From positions 62,001-126,000 of the forward strand of contig PHSP01000004.1 in assembly GCA_002862125.1 (NCBI GenBank): 64,000 bases of DNA, read 5' to 3'. Under the pieces are notes generated by a model, which worked only from the letters and a program-made list of their open reading frames with translations, searched no databases and was not told the DNA's origin. The DNA is from Methylobacter sp. KS41 (lineage in GTDB: Bacteria > Pseudomonadota > Gammaproteobacteria > Methylococcales > Methylomonadaceae). Below are positions 8,844 to 18,600 of the stretch, in pieces; the first letter of the stretch is position 1, and each line of letters opens with the position of its first letter. Both the position numbers and the translations under genes were made by a program.

Positions 8844-9428
8844 TTGACATCAAAAGAAAGAATATTAAGTACAGCGATTGTTTTGTTCGCACAAAAAGGC
8901 TATTCGGGATTATCGATGAGACAGCTGGCTCAAGCAGTAGATATGAGCGTGGCGGCTATTTATCATCATTTTCCCGATAAAAACGCGCTTTATCTCGAAG
9001 CGGTTCGCTATGCTTTTTCAGACAAAGAACAAGTTTTTGCCCAAGTATGGGAGTCCGGCTGTCCGGCTGAAGAAAAGTTGGCAAGATTTGTCCGCTCACT
9101 GATTGATGTGATGCTTAAAGATCCGGATTTCCATCGCTTGATGCAGCGCGAGATTCTGGAAGCCGATCCCGAAAGAATGCAGCTACTGGCTCAAGGCGTC
9201 TTCAACCGCCAGTTTTGTTTATTGATGCAACTGTCCGCTGAATTGGCTCCTGAGCAAGACACTCATTTAGTCGCTACGTCTGTAATAGGTTTGGCCAAGT
9301 ATTATATTGAGTACCAGCCCTTATTCAAAAACTTTCCCGGCTGGAAGCCCGAATACGAAACGCCGGAAGTTGCCGCAGCGCATATTACTGAATTATTGTT
9401 ATATGGTTTAAGAGCAAAGGCCAAATGA
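8844..9428 (+). CDS. TetR-family transcriptional regulator of the RND efflux operon
   Basis: 194 residues. The N-terminal 50 form a TetR DNA-binding domain with helix-turn-helix (LSMRQLAQAVDMSVAAIYHHFPDKNALY); the rest is the helical ligand/dimerisation domain. Translation starts at TTG 8844, supported by TAGGTGA upstream. The stop overlaps the ATG of the outer membrane lipoprotein gene (ATGA), so the regulator is the first gene of the efflux operon. It most likely represses its own operon until an exported compound binds. The inducer is unknown. Confidence 0.88.
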   Translation: MTSKERILSTAIVLFAQKGYSGLSMRQLAQAVDMSVAAIYHHFPDKNALYLEAVRYAFSDKEQVFAQVWESGCPAEEKLARFVRSLIDVMLKDPDFHRLMQREILEADPERMQLLAQGVFNRQFCLLMQLSAELAPEQDTHLVATSVIGLAKYYIEYQPLFKNFPGWKPEYETPEVAAAHITELLLYGLRAKAK

Positions 9429-11020
9429 AAAAAATAGCCGGTCATTTACAATCAACCTCATCCATTAACAAACCCGGCTTGAGAACGATTGCCCTTTGCT
9501 GCGCATTAGTCACGATGCTGTTTTCCGGTTGCATGCTGGGACCCGATTTCACCAGCCCTAAAAGCCCGGACACAGAAATCTATTTGCCCGGTGAACCGTC
9601 AAATCGTATTAGCACAGTATCTTCGCCGTCAGGCGCTGCTCAGACCATAGCTCTGGGAAGAGATATTCAGGGGCAGTGGTGGACGCTTTTCCGCTCCCCG
9701 CAATTAACAAGATTAATTGAAAAGGCCATGAAGCATAATCCCGACTTGCAGAGCGCTTTATCGGCATTGAAAGTTGCTCAGGAAAACGCTTCTGCGCAGC
9801 AGAGTTCCTTATTCCCTGCGGTCGACGCATCATTCGCACCAAAACGTCAAAAATTTTCCGGTTCGCAGTTTGGCAGACCTGGCACAGGAGTTCCTGCATA
9901 CAATCTCTATACTGCATCGGTCCAGGTTAGCTATACACTGGACGTTTGGGGGGCCATCCGGCGCCAGATCGAGGAATTCGAGGCCCAGGCGGAGTATCAG
10001 CGCTTCCAGCTGGAGGGCGCTTTCCTGACCCTGGCGTCAAACGTTGTTACCACTGCAATACAGGAAGCTTCTTTAAGAGCCCAGATTCAAGCGACTCAGG
10101 AAATAATAACTGCTCAAACCCAGCAACTTGACCTGGTCAAGCAACAGTTCGAATTGGGGGGGGCATCAAAAGCCGATGTTTTGTTACAGCAAACCACGCT
10201 GGAACAGACACGCTCGACCCTGCCTCCGTTACAGCGGGATTTGGCTCAAACCCGCCATCGTTTGACGGTATTAACCGGCGAACCGCCCAGCACTGATCTG
10301 GCCGCTAAATTTAATCTCTCTGACCTGCATTTGCCGGAACTATTACCGCTCAGTCTGCCATCCAAACTGGTTCAACAACGTCCCGATGTACGCGCGCAGG
10401 AAGCGCTGTTACATGCCGCCAGCGCGCAAATTGGTGTCGCTACCGCCAATATGCTGCCTGATTTCACCATTAATGCCAATGCAGGCACCATCGCCACCAA
10501 GATAGGCGATTTGTTTGTTCCCGGCAGCGCCATCTGGAGTTTCGGCGGAAACCTCCTACAGCCTGTCTTTCATGGCGGACAACTAATCCACCAACGGAAG
10601 GCTGCCCTGGCGGCTTATGAACAGGCGGCGGCACAATACCGGAGCACTGTATTACAGGCCTTTCAAAACGTCGCCGATACCTTGAGCGCCCTGGAGTTCG
10701 ACGCCGCCGGATTGAAAGCACAGGATACCGCCGCACAAGCGGCGCTGGATAGCCTGGAGCTGACTCAAATGCAATACCACATAGGCGCTGTCAGTTATCT
10801 GCCTCTGCTTATCTCGGAGCGTAACTACCATCAGACACGCATTACCCAGACAGCAGCGCGAGCCAGACGCTATGCCGACACCGCTGCCTTGTTCCAGGCG
10901 CTTGGCGGCGGCTGGTGGAACCGTAAAGACTTATCTGCAACCCTTATAACAGAGCAACAGAAGGAACAAAAGAAGGACCGATGTTTCTTTTGCCTTGACC
11001 TTTTAACCTCTATTTTTTAA
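9425..11020 (+). CDS. RND efflux outer membrane lipoprotein (NodT/OprM family)
   Basis: 531 residues. A signal peptide with lipobox LFSGC (lipidated Cys36) is followed by the family start MLGPDF, two OEP repeats with long coiled-coil segments (for example around residues 95-125 and 195-260) and the GGGWW motif near residue 495. After that motif there is a Lys/Gln-rich tail of about 35 residues ending FCLDLLTSIF, longer than usual. It forms the trimeric TolC-like channel of the tripartite pump encoded by the next two genes. The ATG overlaps the tetR stop. Confidence 0.92.
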   Translation: MKKIAGHLQSTSSINKPGLRTIALCCALVTMLFSGCMLGPDFTSPKSPDTEIYLPGEPSNRISTVSSPSGAAQTIALGRDIQGQWWTLFRSPQLTRLIEKAMKHNPDLQSALSALKVAQENASAQQSSLFPAVDASFAPKRQKFSGSQFGRPGTGVPAYNLYTASVQVSYTLDVWGAIRRQIEEFEAQAEYQRFQLEGAFLTLASNVVTTAIQEASLRAQIQATQEIITAQTQQLDLVKQQFELGGASKADVLLQQTTLEQTRSTLPPLQRDLAQTRHRLTVLTGEPPSTDLAAKFNLSDLHLPELLPLSLPSKLVQQRPDVRAQEALLHAASAQIGVATANMLPDFTINANAGTIATKIGDLFVPGSAIWSFGGNLLQPVFHGGQLIHQRKAALAAYEQAAAQYRSTVLQAFQNVADTLSALEFDAAGLKAQDTAAQAALDSLELTQMQYHIGAVSYLPLLISERNYHQTRITQTAARARRYADTAALFQALGGGWWNRKDLSATLITEQQKEQKKDRCFFCLDLLTSIF

Positions 11021-11078
11021 ACAGATTTAAAACGTAGCGACTATTTATGATTGAACAAAACTCAGGCAGGAAACAAAA

Positions 11079-12209
11079 ATGATTAAACGCATGATCATTA
11101 TGCTCATCGTGGCTGGTTTGGCGCTCGGAGGTATTTTTGGTTTCATTAGCTTTAAAGGCCGCATGATTAAACAAGCCATGCTGTCTCAAGGGCAGCCATC
11201 GCAAACCGTTTCCACGACAACGGCCAAATATCTGGAATGGCTGCCGGAACTGGAAGTAGTCGGCACCTTGACTGCTGTTCAAGGCACGGATTTGAGCACT
11301 GTTGTCTCGGGAATTGTTGATGAAATTTTCTTCCAGCAGGGCGACTACGTAAAAACCGGCACCCCCCTGCTGAAACTGCGCGCTGCCGACGACATTGCCA
11401 AACTGCAATCATTAAAAGCTGCTGCGGAACTGGCCAATATTACTTATTTGCGCGATCTGGAGCAGTTCCGGGTTAAGGCAGTCAGCCAGCAAACACTCGC
11501 CGTAGACAAAGCGAACTATGACGCTGCTGTCGCCAATGTCGCACAACAGCAGGCATTGCTGGATTACAAAACAATTCGCGCACCCTTCTCCGGCCAGCTG
11601 GGAGTCCGGCTTGCGAATCTCGGCCAAGCCCTTCAAGCGGGCACGGGAATAGGCACGATACAAGCGCTGGACACTATTTTTGCCGACTTTTATCTACCCC
11701 AGCAAGCATTATCCACGCTCAAAATTGGTCAAACCGTGACGCTCAAAACCGACACCTATCCTGGGCAGCATTTCACCGGAAATATCAGGGTAATTAATCC
11801 AAAAGTTGACGTTAATACACGCAACGTATTGATCAGAGCCTTGCTAAATAATCCTGAACACAAGCTTCTGCCAGGAATGTATACCACCGTGGATGTTGCA
11901 ATCGGACAAACACAGCGGTTTATCACTCTGCCTCAAACCGCCATCGCCTTTAACCCGTACGGTTCAATTATCTATCGAGTGGAAAACAATGGTCAGGACG
12001 AAAAAGGAAATCCTAAACTTATAGTTAAACAAAGCTTTGTTACCACAGGCGATACGCGTGGCGACCAAATCGCAATTCTTCAGGGAGTTAATGAAGGGGA
12101 AACAATAGTAACTTCCGGTCAATTAAAACTGCGCAATGGATCGCCTGTGGTAATCAACAATTTGGTGCAACCGAGCAACAATCCGGCACCGCAAATCAAA
12201 GACCAATAA
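11079..12209 (+). CDS. RND efflux membrane fusion protein (HlyD/AcrA family)
   Basis: 376 residues. A single N-terminal hydrophobic anchor (residues 4-25) with no lipobox suggests an uncleaved inner-membrane anchor. A biotinyl-lipoyl-like half follows (VSGIVDEIFFQQGDYVKTGTPLLKL), then a helical hairpin, the second lipoyl half (IRAPFSGQLGVRLANLGQAL), a beta-barrel and a membrane-proximal domain (TSGQLKLRNGSPVVI). AGGAAA precedes the ATG. It bridges the permease and the outer membrane channel. The gene is 58 bp after the channel gene and 6 bp before the permease gene. Confidence 0.93.
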   Translation: MIKRMIIMLIVAGLALGGIFGFISFKGRMIKQAMLSQGQPSQTVSTTTAKYLEWLPELEVVGTLTAVQGTDLSTVVSGIVDEIFFQQGDYVKTGTPLLKLRAADDIAKLQSLKAAAELANITYLRDLEQFRVKAVSQQTLAVDKANYDAAVANVAQQQALLDYKTIRAPFSGQLGVRLANLGQALQAGTGIGTIQALDTIFADFYLPQQALSTLKIGQTVTLKTDTYPGQHFTGNIRVINPKVDVNTRNVLIRALLNNPEHKLLPGMYTTVDVAIGQTQRFITLPQTAIAFNPYGSIIYRVENNGQDEKGNPKLIVKQSFVTTGDTRGDQIAILQGVNEGETIVTSGQLKLRNGSPVVINNLVQPSNNPAPQIKDQ

Positions 12210-12215
12210 TCCGCC

Positions 12216-15200
12216 ATGAATTTAACTGATATTTTTATCCGCAGGCCCGTTCTGTCTACGGTAGTCAGCGTAATGCTGCTAGTATTGGGTTTGCGTTCCC
12301 TGAACAGTTTGCCAGTCTTGCAATTTCCGTACACAGAAAACGCCATAGTCACTATCAGCACAACCTATTACGGTGCCGATCCGGACATTATCGCAGGCTT
12401 TATCACGACACCGCTGGAAAATGTTATCGCCCAGGCTAATGGTATTGATTACCTCACATCGACCAGCCTGAGCGGCGTCAGCACTATAACCGCCAACCTG
12501 CGGCTCAATTATGATCCGGATAAAGCCTTGACCGAGATCAATACCAAAGTGAGTTCAGTGCTTAATCAGCTGCCGCCGCAATCGCAACGACCAGTCCTCA
12601 GCGTACAAATCGGCGAAACCATCGACGCAATGTACATAGGCTTTTCCAGCGATGTCCTTCAAGCCAACCAGATCACCGATTATCTGCTGCGCTCGGTACA
12701 GCCCAAATTACAGACCGTTGAGGGTGTCCAGACAGCGGAGTTATTGGGCAGTAAAAACTTTGCTTTGCGCGCCTGGCTAGACCCCAACAAATTGGCCGCC
12801 TATGCCCTCACCGCATCCGATATCAGCACAGCGCTGGCAAAGAACGATTATATTTCCGGACTGGGAACAACCAAAGGCCAGATGGTGCAAGTAAACCTGA
12901 AGGCATCAACGAGTCTGCATTCACTCGAAGAATTCAAAAATTTAATTCTCAAACAACAGGATGGAGCTATTATCCGGCTGAAAGATGTGGCTAATGTCAC
13001 TCTTGGCGCGGATGACTATGAAACCAGCGTCTCTTTCGACGGCAACAAGGCGGTTTATATCGGCCTTCAACTTGCTCCCAGCGCCAATTTGCTTGAAGTT
13101 ATCGGCAGAGTGCGTGAAATATTTCCGGATATTCAAGCCCAATTACCGACAGGTATCAGCGGTAAAATTGTTTACGATTCGACAAAATTTGTTAATAGTT
13201 CCATTGATGAGGTTACACACACCCTTATAGAAGCCTTGCTGATTGTTACTGTTGTGGTATTTGCCTTTCTTGGTTCGCCGCGTTCGGTACTCATTCCTGT
13301 CATAGCGATTCCACTTTCCCTGATCGGCACGTTCACTATGATGCTGATATTTGGTTTCTCCATCAACTTGCTGACTTTGCTGGCGCTGGTGCTCGCTATC
13401 GGACTGGTGGTTGACGACGCCATCATTGTCGTTGAAAACGTCAACCGGCATCTTGAAAATGGCATGCAACCAATTCCGGCCGCTTTACTGGCGGCCCGGG
13501 AACTAACCGGCCCTATCATCGCCATGACGGTTGTGTTGATCGCTGTCTATGTCCCTGTCGGCTTTCAAGGCGGATTGACCGGCGCCTTGTTCACTGAATT
13601 TGCATTTACTGTAGTTGGCGCGGTAACCATATCCGCTATTGTGGCGCTAACGCTGTCGCCAATGATGTGTTCCCGCCTGCTTAAACCGCACACTAATGTG
13701 CGTAGCGGCTGGGAAGAGCGCATCGTCGATTTTATAGACCGGAACTTTGAACGCCTGAGCAAGGCCTATTCGCGCATACTGAATGGAACTCTCAACTATT
13801 TGCCGGTCACCATGGTCTTTGCCTTCATCATCCTCGCCAGTATTTATTTTCTTTATGGCAGCTCCAAAAGCGAGCTTGCTCCGCAGGAAGATCAAGGCGT
13901 TATTCTTGCCCTGTCAACGGCAGCACCGGATTCCACGCTCCAGCAACGTCTGATTTATGCCAGGCAGGTTTATGAAAAATTCATAAAGCACCCGGAAGAT
14001 GATCACGTTTTTCAACTGGATACCCCAGGGCGGTCTATCGCGGGCATGGTTCTCAAACCGTGGAATGAACGAAAACTCACCGCGACGGAACTGCAGCCAG
14101 TGATTCAACAGGAAATGAATGAAATTGCCGGGGTACGCGCCGCTGTTTTCCAGCCGCCGTCATTACCCGGCAGTAGAGGTCTTCCCGTGCAGTTCGTGAT
14201 CGGCACCACTGAGTCATTCGATCAATTGAACACAGTGGCCCTGCAATTTATGCAGGAAGCGCAAAAAAGCGGCGCCTTTATATTCCTGGACAATGACCTA
14301 AAATTCGACCAGCCGCAATCACAAGTGAAAATTGACCGCAATACAACCGCTCTTCTGGGATTGACTATGCAGGATGTAGGGTCGTCTCTGGCATCCATGC
14401 TGGGAGGCGGCTATGTCAACTATTTCAGCATGTCGGAAAGATCCTACAAAGTCATTCCTCAAGTACAGCAAATTTCCAGACTCAATACCGATCAGTTGCG
14501 TAACTATTACATTCGTGCGGCAAACGGAACAGCGATTCCCCTTTCCACCATCGCGACAATCAACACCGAAACCGTGCCGCAATCATTGAATCATTTTCAG
14601 CAATTAAATGCCGCCACTATTTCCGGCGTGCCTTTTCCCGGCATCACGCAGGGTGACGCCATCAATTCATTGAAGGAAATCGCCAAGAAAGTGCTACCCA
14701 AGGGCTATTCAGTTGACTACGCAGGGCAGTCGCGGCAACTGGTCAGTGAATCCAGCGGTTTTATTTTTACTTTCCTGTTCGCTTTGATCATTATTTTTCT
14801 GGCATTGGCCGCGCTCTTCGAAAGCTTCCGGGATCCGCTGATTATTCTGGTGTCCGTGCCTATGTCCATCGCCGGCGCGCTTATCTTCATCGCTTTAGGC
14901 ATTGGTGAAGCGACGCTCAATATCTACACAGAAGTCGGACTGGTCACATTAATGGGCTTAATCAGTAAGCACGGCATCCTGATCGTCGAATTCGCCAACA
15001 TCAAGCAAATGGAAGGCCTGTCCAAACGTGAAGCAATACAGAGTGCGGCGGATATCCGCCTACGACCGATTTTAATGACCACCGCAGCGATGGTGCTGGG
15101 CGTTTTGCCGCTGATTTACGCAACCGGCGCAGGCGCGGTGTCGCGTTTCAGTATAGGACTTGTCATAGCTGCCGGCATAGCCATAGGCACATTGTTCACG

Positions 15201-15272
15201 CTATTCGTTGTTCCTGCGGTGTACCTCCTGATTGGACAGAACCATTCCAAGTTAGCTGCGAATGACATGTAG
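12216..15272 (+). CDS. RND multidrug efflux permease (HAE1/AcrB-MdtB-like)
   Basis: 1018 residues and twelve transmembrane segments, with the start NLTDIFIRRPVLSTVVSVML typical of HAE1 permeases. The proton-relay pair D400-D401 is present in TM4 (GLVVDDAIIVVENV). Two large periplasmic loops lie after TM1 and TM7. It exports hydrophobic compounds at the expense of the proton gradient, together with the two preceding products. Substrates cannot be deduced. The gene closes the tetR-led operon. Confidence 0.94.
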   Translation: MNLTDIFIRRPVLSTVVSVMLLVLGLRSLNSLPVLQFPYTENAIVTISTTYYGADPDIIAGFITTPLENVIAQANGIDYLTSTSLSGVSTITANLRLNYDPDKALTEINTKVSSVLNQLPPQSQRPVLSVQIGETIDAMYIGFSSDVLQANQITDYLLRSVQPKLQTVEGVQTAELLGSKNFALRAWLDPNKLAAYALTASDISTALAKNDYISGLGTTKGQMVQVNLKASTSLHSLEEFKNLILKQQDGAIIRLKDVANVTLGADDYETSVSFDGNKAVYIGLQLAPSANLLEVIGRVREIFPDIQAQLPTGISGKIVYDSTKFVNSSIDEVTHTLIEALLIVTVVVFAFLGSPRSVLIPVIAIPLSLIGTFTMMLIFGFSINLLTLLALVLAIGLVVDDAIIVVENVNRHLENGMQPIPAALLAARELTGPIIAMTVVLIAVYVPVGFQGGLTGALFTEFAFTVVGAVTISAIVALTLSPMMCSRLLKPHTNVRSGWEERIVDFIDRNFERLSKAYSRILNGTLNYLPVTMVFAFIILASIYFLYGSSKSELAPQEDQGVILALSTAAPDSTLQQRLIYARQVYEKFIKHPEDDHVFQLDTPGRSIAGMVLKPWNERKLTATELQPVIQQEMNEIAGVRAAVFQPPSLPGSRGLPVQFVIGTTESFDQLNTVALQFMQEAQKSGAFIFLDNDLKFDQPQSQVKIDRNTTALLGLTMQDVGSSLASMLGGGYVNYFSMSERSYKVIPQVQQISRLNTDQLRNYYIRAANGTAIPLSTIATINTETVPQSLNHFQQLNAATISGVPFPGITQGDAINSLKEIAKKVLPKGYSVDYAGQSRQLVSESSGFIFTFLFALIIIFLALAALFESFRDPLIILVSVPMSIAGALIFIALGIGEATLNIYTEVGLVTLMGLISKHGILIVEFANIKQMEGLSKREAIQSAADIRLRPILMTTAAMVLGVLPLIYATGAGAVSRFSIGLVIAAGIAIGTLFTLFVVPAVYLLIGQNHSKLAANDM

Positions 15273-15691
15273 CCCGTTGAATATCCACAGGCTTTCAAAC
15301 AATTAATTTCTAAGCCGTTGGTTATGAATCCATACACTCAGCGCTAGAACGCGTTTTTCATGCTTTAAAAACTCCTCCATCTCCAAGGTACGCAACGCGT
15401 ACCTTGTATTTCCTCGCGCTGCCAAATAAACTGCAAAAAAACGGAATCCGCACATCCCTGACCAGATTGAATCCATTCAACGCTTTGTGTCCGCCTTAAC
15501 CGGCGGCACGTTAGCTGAATCATTTTATCTGCCAAGGTCCGGCTCGATTTATCCCAGCATTAGTAACTCTTGATGATTTTAGATATACTTCAAAAACTGA
15601 TTTTTAATATTTCCACAATTATTTGCATGAACAAATTAAAAATTAGGCCTTCGATAGCCAGTTATCGTAAAAATAAAACAGATAGGTCTTT
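15273..15691. other. Intergenic region with a palindromic repeat
   Basis: A 419-bp AT-rich stretch between the efflux operon and the PAS/GGDEF/EAL gene. It holds the hairpin repeat at 15385-15405 and presumably the operon's terminator and the next promoter. No credible gene was seen. Confidence 0.5.
15385..15405. repeat. Hairpin repeat, GGTACGC-type
   Basis: The 9-bp arms AAGGTACGC and GCGTACCTT surround AAC. Two related hairpins (GGTACGC-GAT-GCG(T/C)ACC) occur at 60649-60665 and 61237-61255, so this is a small dispersed repeat family. Confidence 0.6.
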
Positions 15692-18600
15692 ATGCAAGAC
15701 GTAATTGATTTTTTATTTGGCGCCAAGGGAATGATGCCGCTTGGCTACAGTTTTCAGTGGAATCGTTTCTTGTTATGGTTATTTGCTATATCGAATGCTG
15801 TCATAGCGGCATCCTTTTTTTCCATTTCATTTGCTTTGAGCATTCTTGTCTACAAACGTAAAGATATTGATTTTAAATGGATGTTCACATTGTTTAGCGC
15901 CTTCTTTTTTACCTCTGGCATTACACACGCATTATCTGTCATTACTATCTGGAATCCTGTTTACGGCTTGGCTGCTATAGCCGGAGCATCCACTGCAATT
16001 GTTTCAGCTGTAACAGCCATCCTTTTATGGCCGCTGATTTTAAAAGCTTTACACTTACCCAGGCCATCCAGCTTGTTATTGGCGAATAAAAAGCTTGAGG
16101 ACGAAATCCTTGATCATAAACAAACGAAAGCGCAATTAATCCTTCTCAACTCGGAACTGGATCGACAAGTTGAGTTAAGGACCCGGGAATTGCAAGCGAG
16201 TGAATCCCTTTTGCGTAAAAGCCTGATAAGTAGCGGCATTGGTTCTTGGGAAGCTGATCTTGTTAAAAATAAACAGACTTGGTCAGATAATTGTTTCACA
16301 TTACTTGGAATCCCTGCCCTGCAGAGACCAACGTGGGATGATTTTCTGGCAGTGGTGCACCCGGAAGACAGGCAGCAAATAATTGATTTAACGCATTCGC
16401 ATTCGGAGTCCAAGACAAATTATGATGTGGAATACCGTTTAATCACAACAAATGGAAGCATGCGCTGGATGCGTTCCGCCTGGCAAATTGAATATGACCC
16501 GGCGGGCAAGCCTTCAATATTGCGAGGCATAGTGCAGGATGTTACCGGGCGCAAGCTGTCTGAACAAAAAAATCAACAACTGGCTAATATCCTTGAACAT
16601 TCGATCAATGAAATTTATATCATAAACAATAAGACACTGCATTTTGAACATGTTAATCAAGGCGGTATAAATAATTTAGGCTATAGCCTTGATGAACTTA
16701 AAAACATGACAATGCGCGACATTAAACCCGTGTTTGACAGTTTATTTTTCAATGAATTAATCGGCCAGTTATTAAATGGCGTAAAAGACCGGGTAATTTA
16801 TGAAACTACATTTCAACGTAAAAATGGCACATGCTACCCGGTTGAAATCTGTCTGCAATTTTTTCGAAATGATCCACTTTACCTAGTTGCTATCTGCCTT
16901 GATATTAGCGAACGCAAAGCAATGGAACGCAGTTTGGTGGATAAACACAATTTGTTGCTCGATATGATTAACAATATTCCGGATTATATTTTCTACAAAA
17001 ATACAGAGAGCGAGTATTTGCTATGTAATAAACCGGTCGCAAACTATTTTAACCGGCCCCTTGAAAAAATCATTGGACATAATGATTTTGATTTGATTGA
17101 TCCAGCCACGGCCCAATGTTTCAGACAGCACGATGTTTCTGCCATGGCTCAAGACAAGGTATGCATTAACGAGGAGCTTATTACTCTTCCGGATGGAAAA
17201 GAAGTGTTATTGGAAACACTCAAAACACCATTAAAAGATAACGACGGCAATGTGTTAGGCTTAATCGGCATCGGACGCGATATTACCCAGCGTAAGATGC
17301 ATGAAGAAAAAATTAACATCCTGAGTAATTTCTACGCCATTCTCAGCAAGATTAACCATGCCATTGTGCAAATTAATAACGAAAAGGATTTATTTTCCAC
17401 CGTTTGCGCCATCACGGCGAATCTACAGCAGGTAAATATGGTCTGGATCGGTCAACCGGATGCTCTTTCCGGCCTATTCGTTCCGGTTGCCGTGGAAGGC
17501 AAGAGTAAGGATTATGTAACTGGCCTGGTCGTTTCTGTCGATCCTGATATACCGGAAGGCCAAGGACCAACCGGGATTGCGTATCGTGAAAAGCAAATTG
17601 TAACGGTTAATGACTTTCAAGCCGACCACAGTACATCACCCTGGCATGATAATACCGAAAGACATTTTGATTGGGGGTCGAGTTGCGCAATTCCCGTTTT
17701 GCGAAATCAGGAGCCTTATGCGGTGCTTAATGTTTATAGTAACAAAAAAGATTTTTTTGACGCAGATGTTCTGAAGTTGATGGCAGAGTTAAGTATTGAT
17801 CTGTCCTTTGCGCTGGATTTTTACGCTCATGAAACGGCTCGCAGGCTTGCTGAAGAAAAGCTCGAATTATCAGCCAAGGTATTCAGCCAAAGCAAGGAAG
17901 CCATAATGATTACTGATAAAAACAATCACATCATTTCTGTAAACCGGGCATTTACCACTGTCACCGGCTATGAAGAACCGGAGGTATTGGGTGAAAACCC
18001 GAAGATGCTTGCTTCCGGACTGCATGATAAAGAATTCTTCCGGATAATATGGGAAACCTTGCTAGTCGACAATTTTTGGCAGGGCGAACTGTATAACCGC
18101 CGCAAAGACGGGACGATCTACCCTGAATGGTTAAGCATTAGTGTTGCGCGCGACGAAAACGGAAATATTGTTCATCATATTGCAATTTTTACAGATGTTA
18201 CCGAACATAAAGCCATTGAACAACAGCTCGAACATTTGGCTCATTACGATTCCTTGACCAACCTGCCCAATCGCCTGCTGCTCAAATCCCGGGTAGATTA
18301 TGAATTAATTGTCTCTGAACGGCATAAAACATCTTTTGCATTGTTATTCATTGATTTGGATCACTTTAAAAATATTAATGATTCCTTGGGACATACTATT
18401 GGCGATCAGGTTTTGGTTGAAGTAGGGAGGCGATTGCTAGCCTGTGTTCGTGATTCGGATACCGTAGCCCGGTTAGGCGGCGATGAATTCAATATTCTGC
18501 TCCCGGATTGTAACGGGATTAGCGCAGCCATTGTCGCCAACAAAATAATCGACTCACTGACTGAGTCTATTCTTTACCAAAGCTATCGTTTGCATATCAC

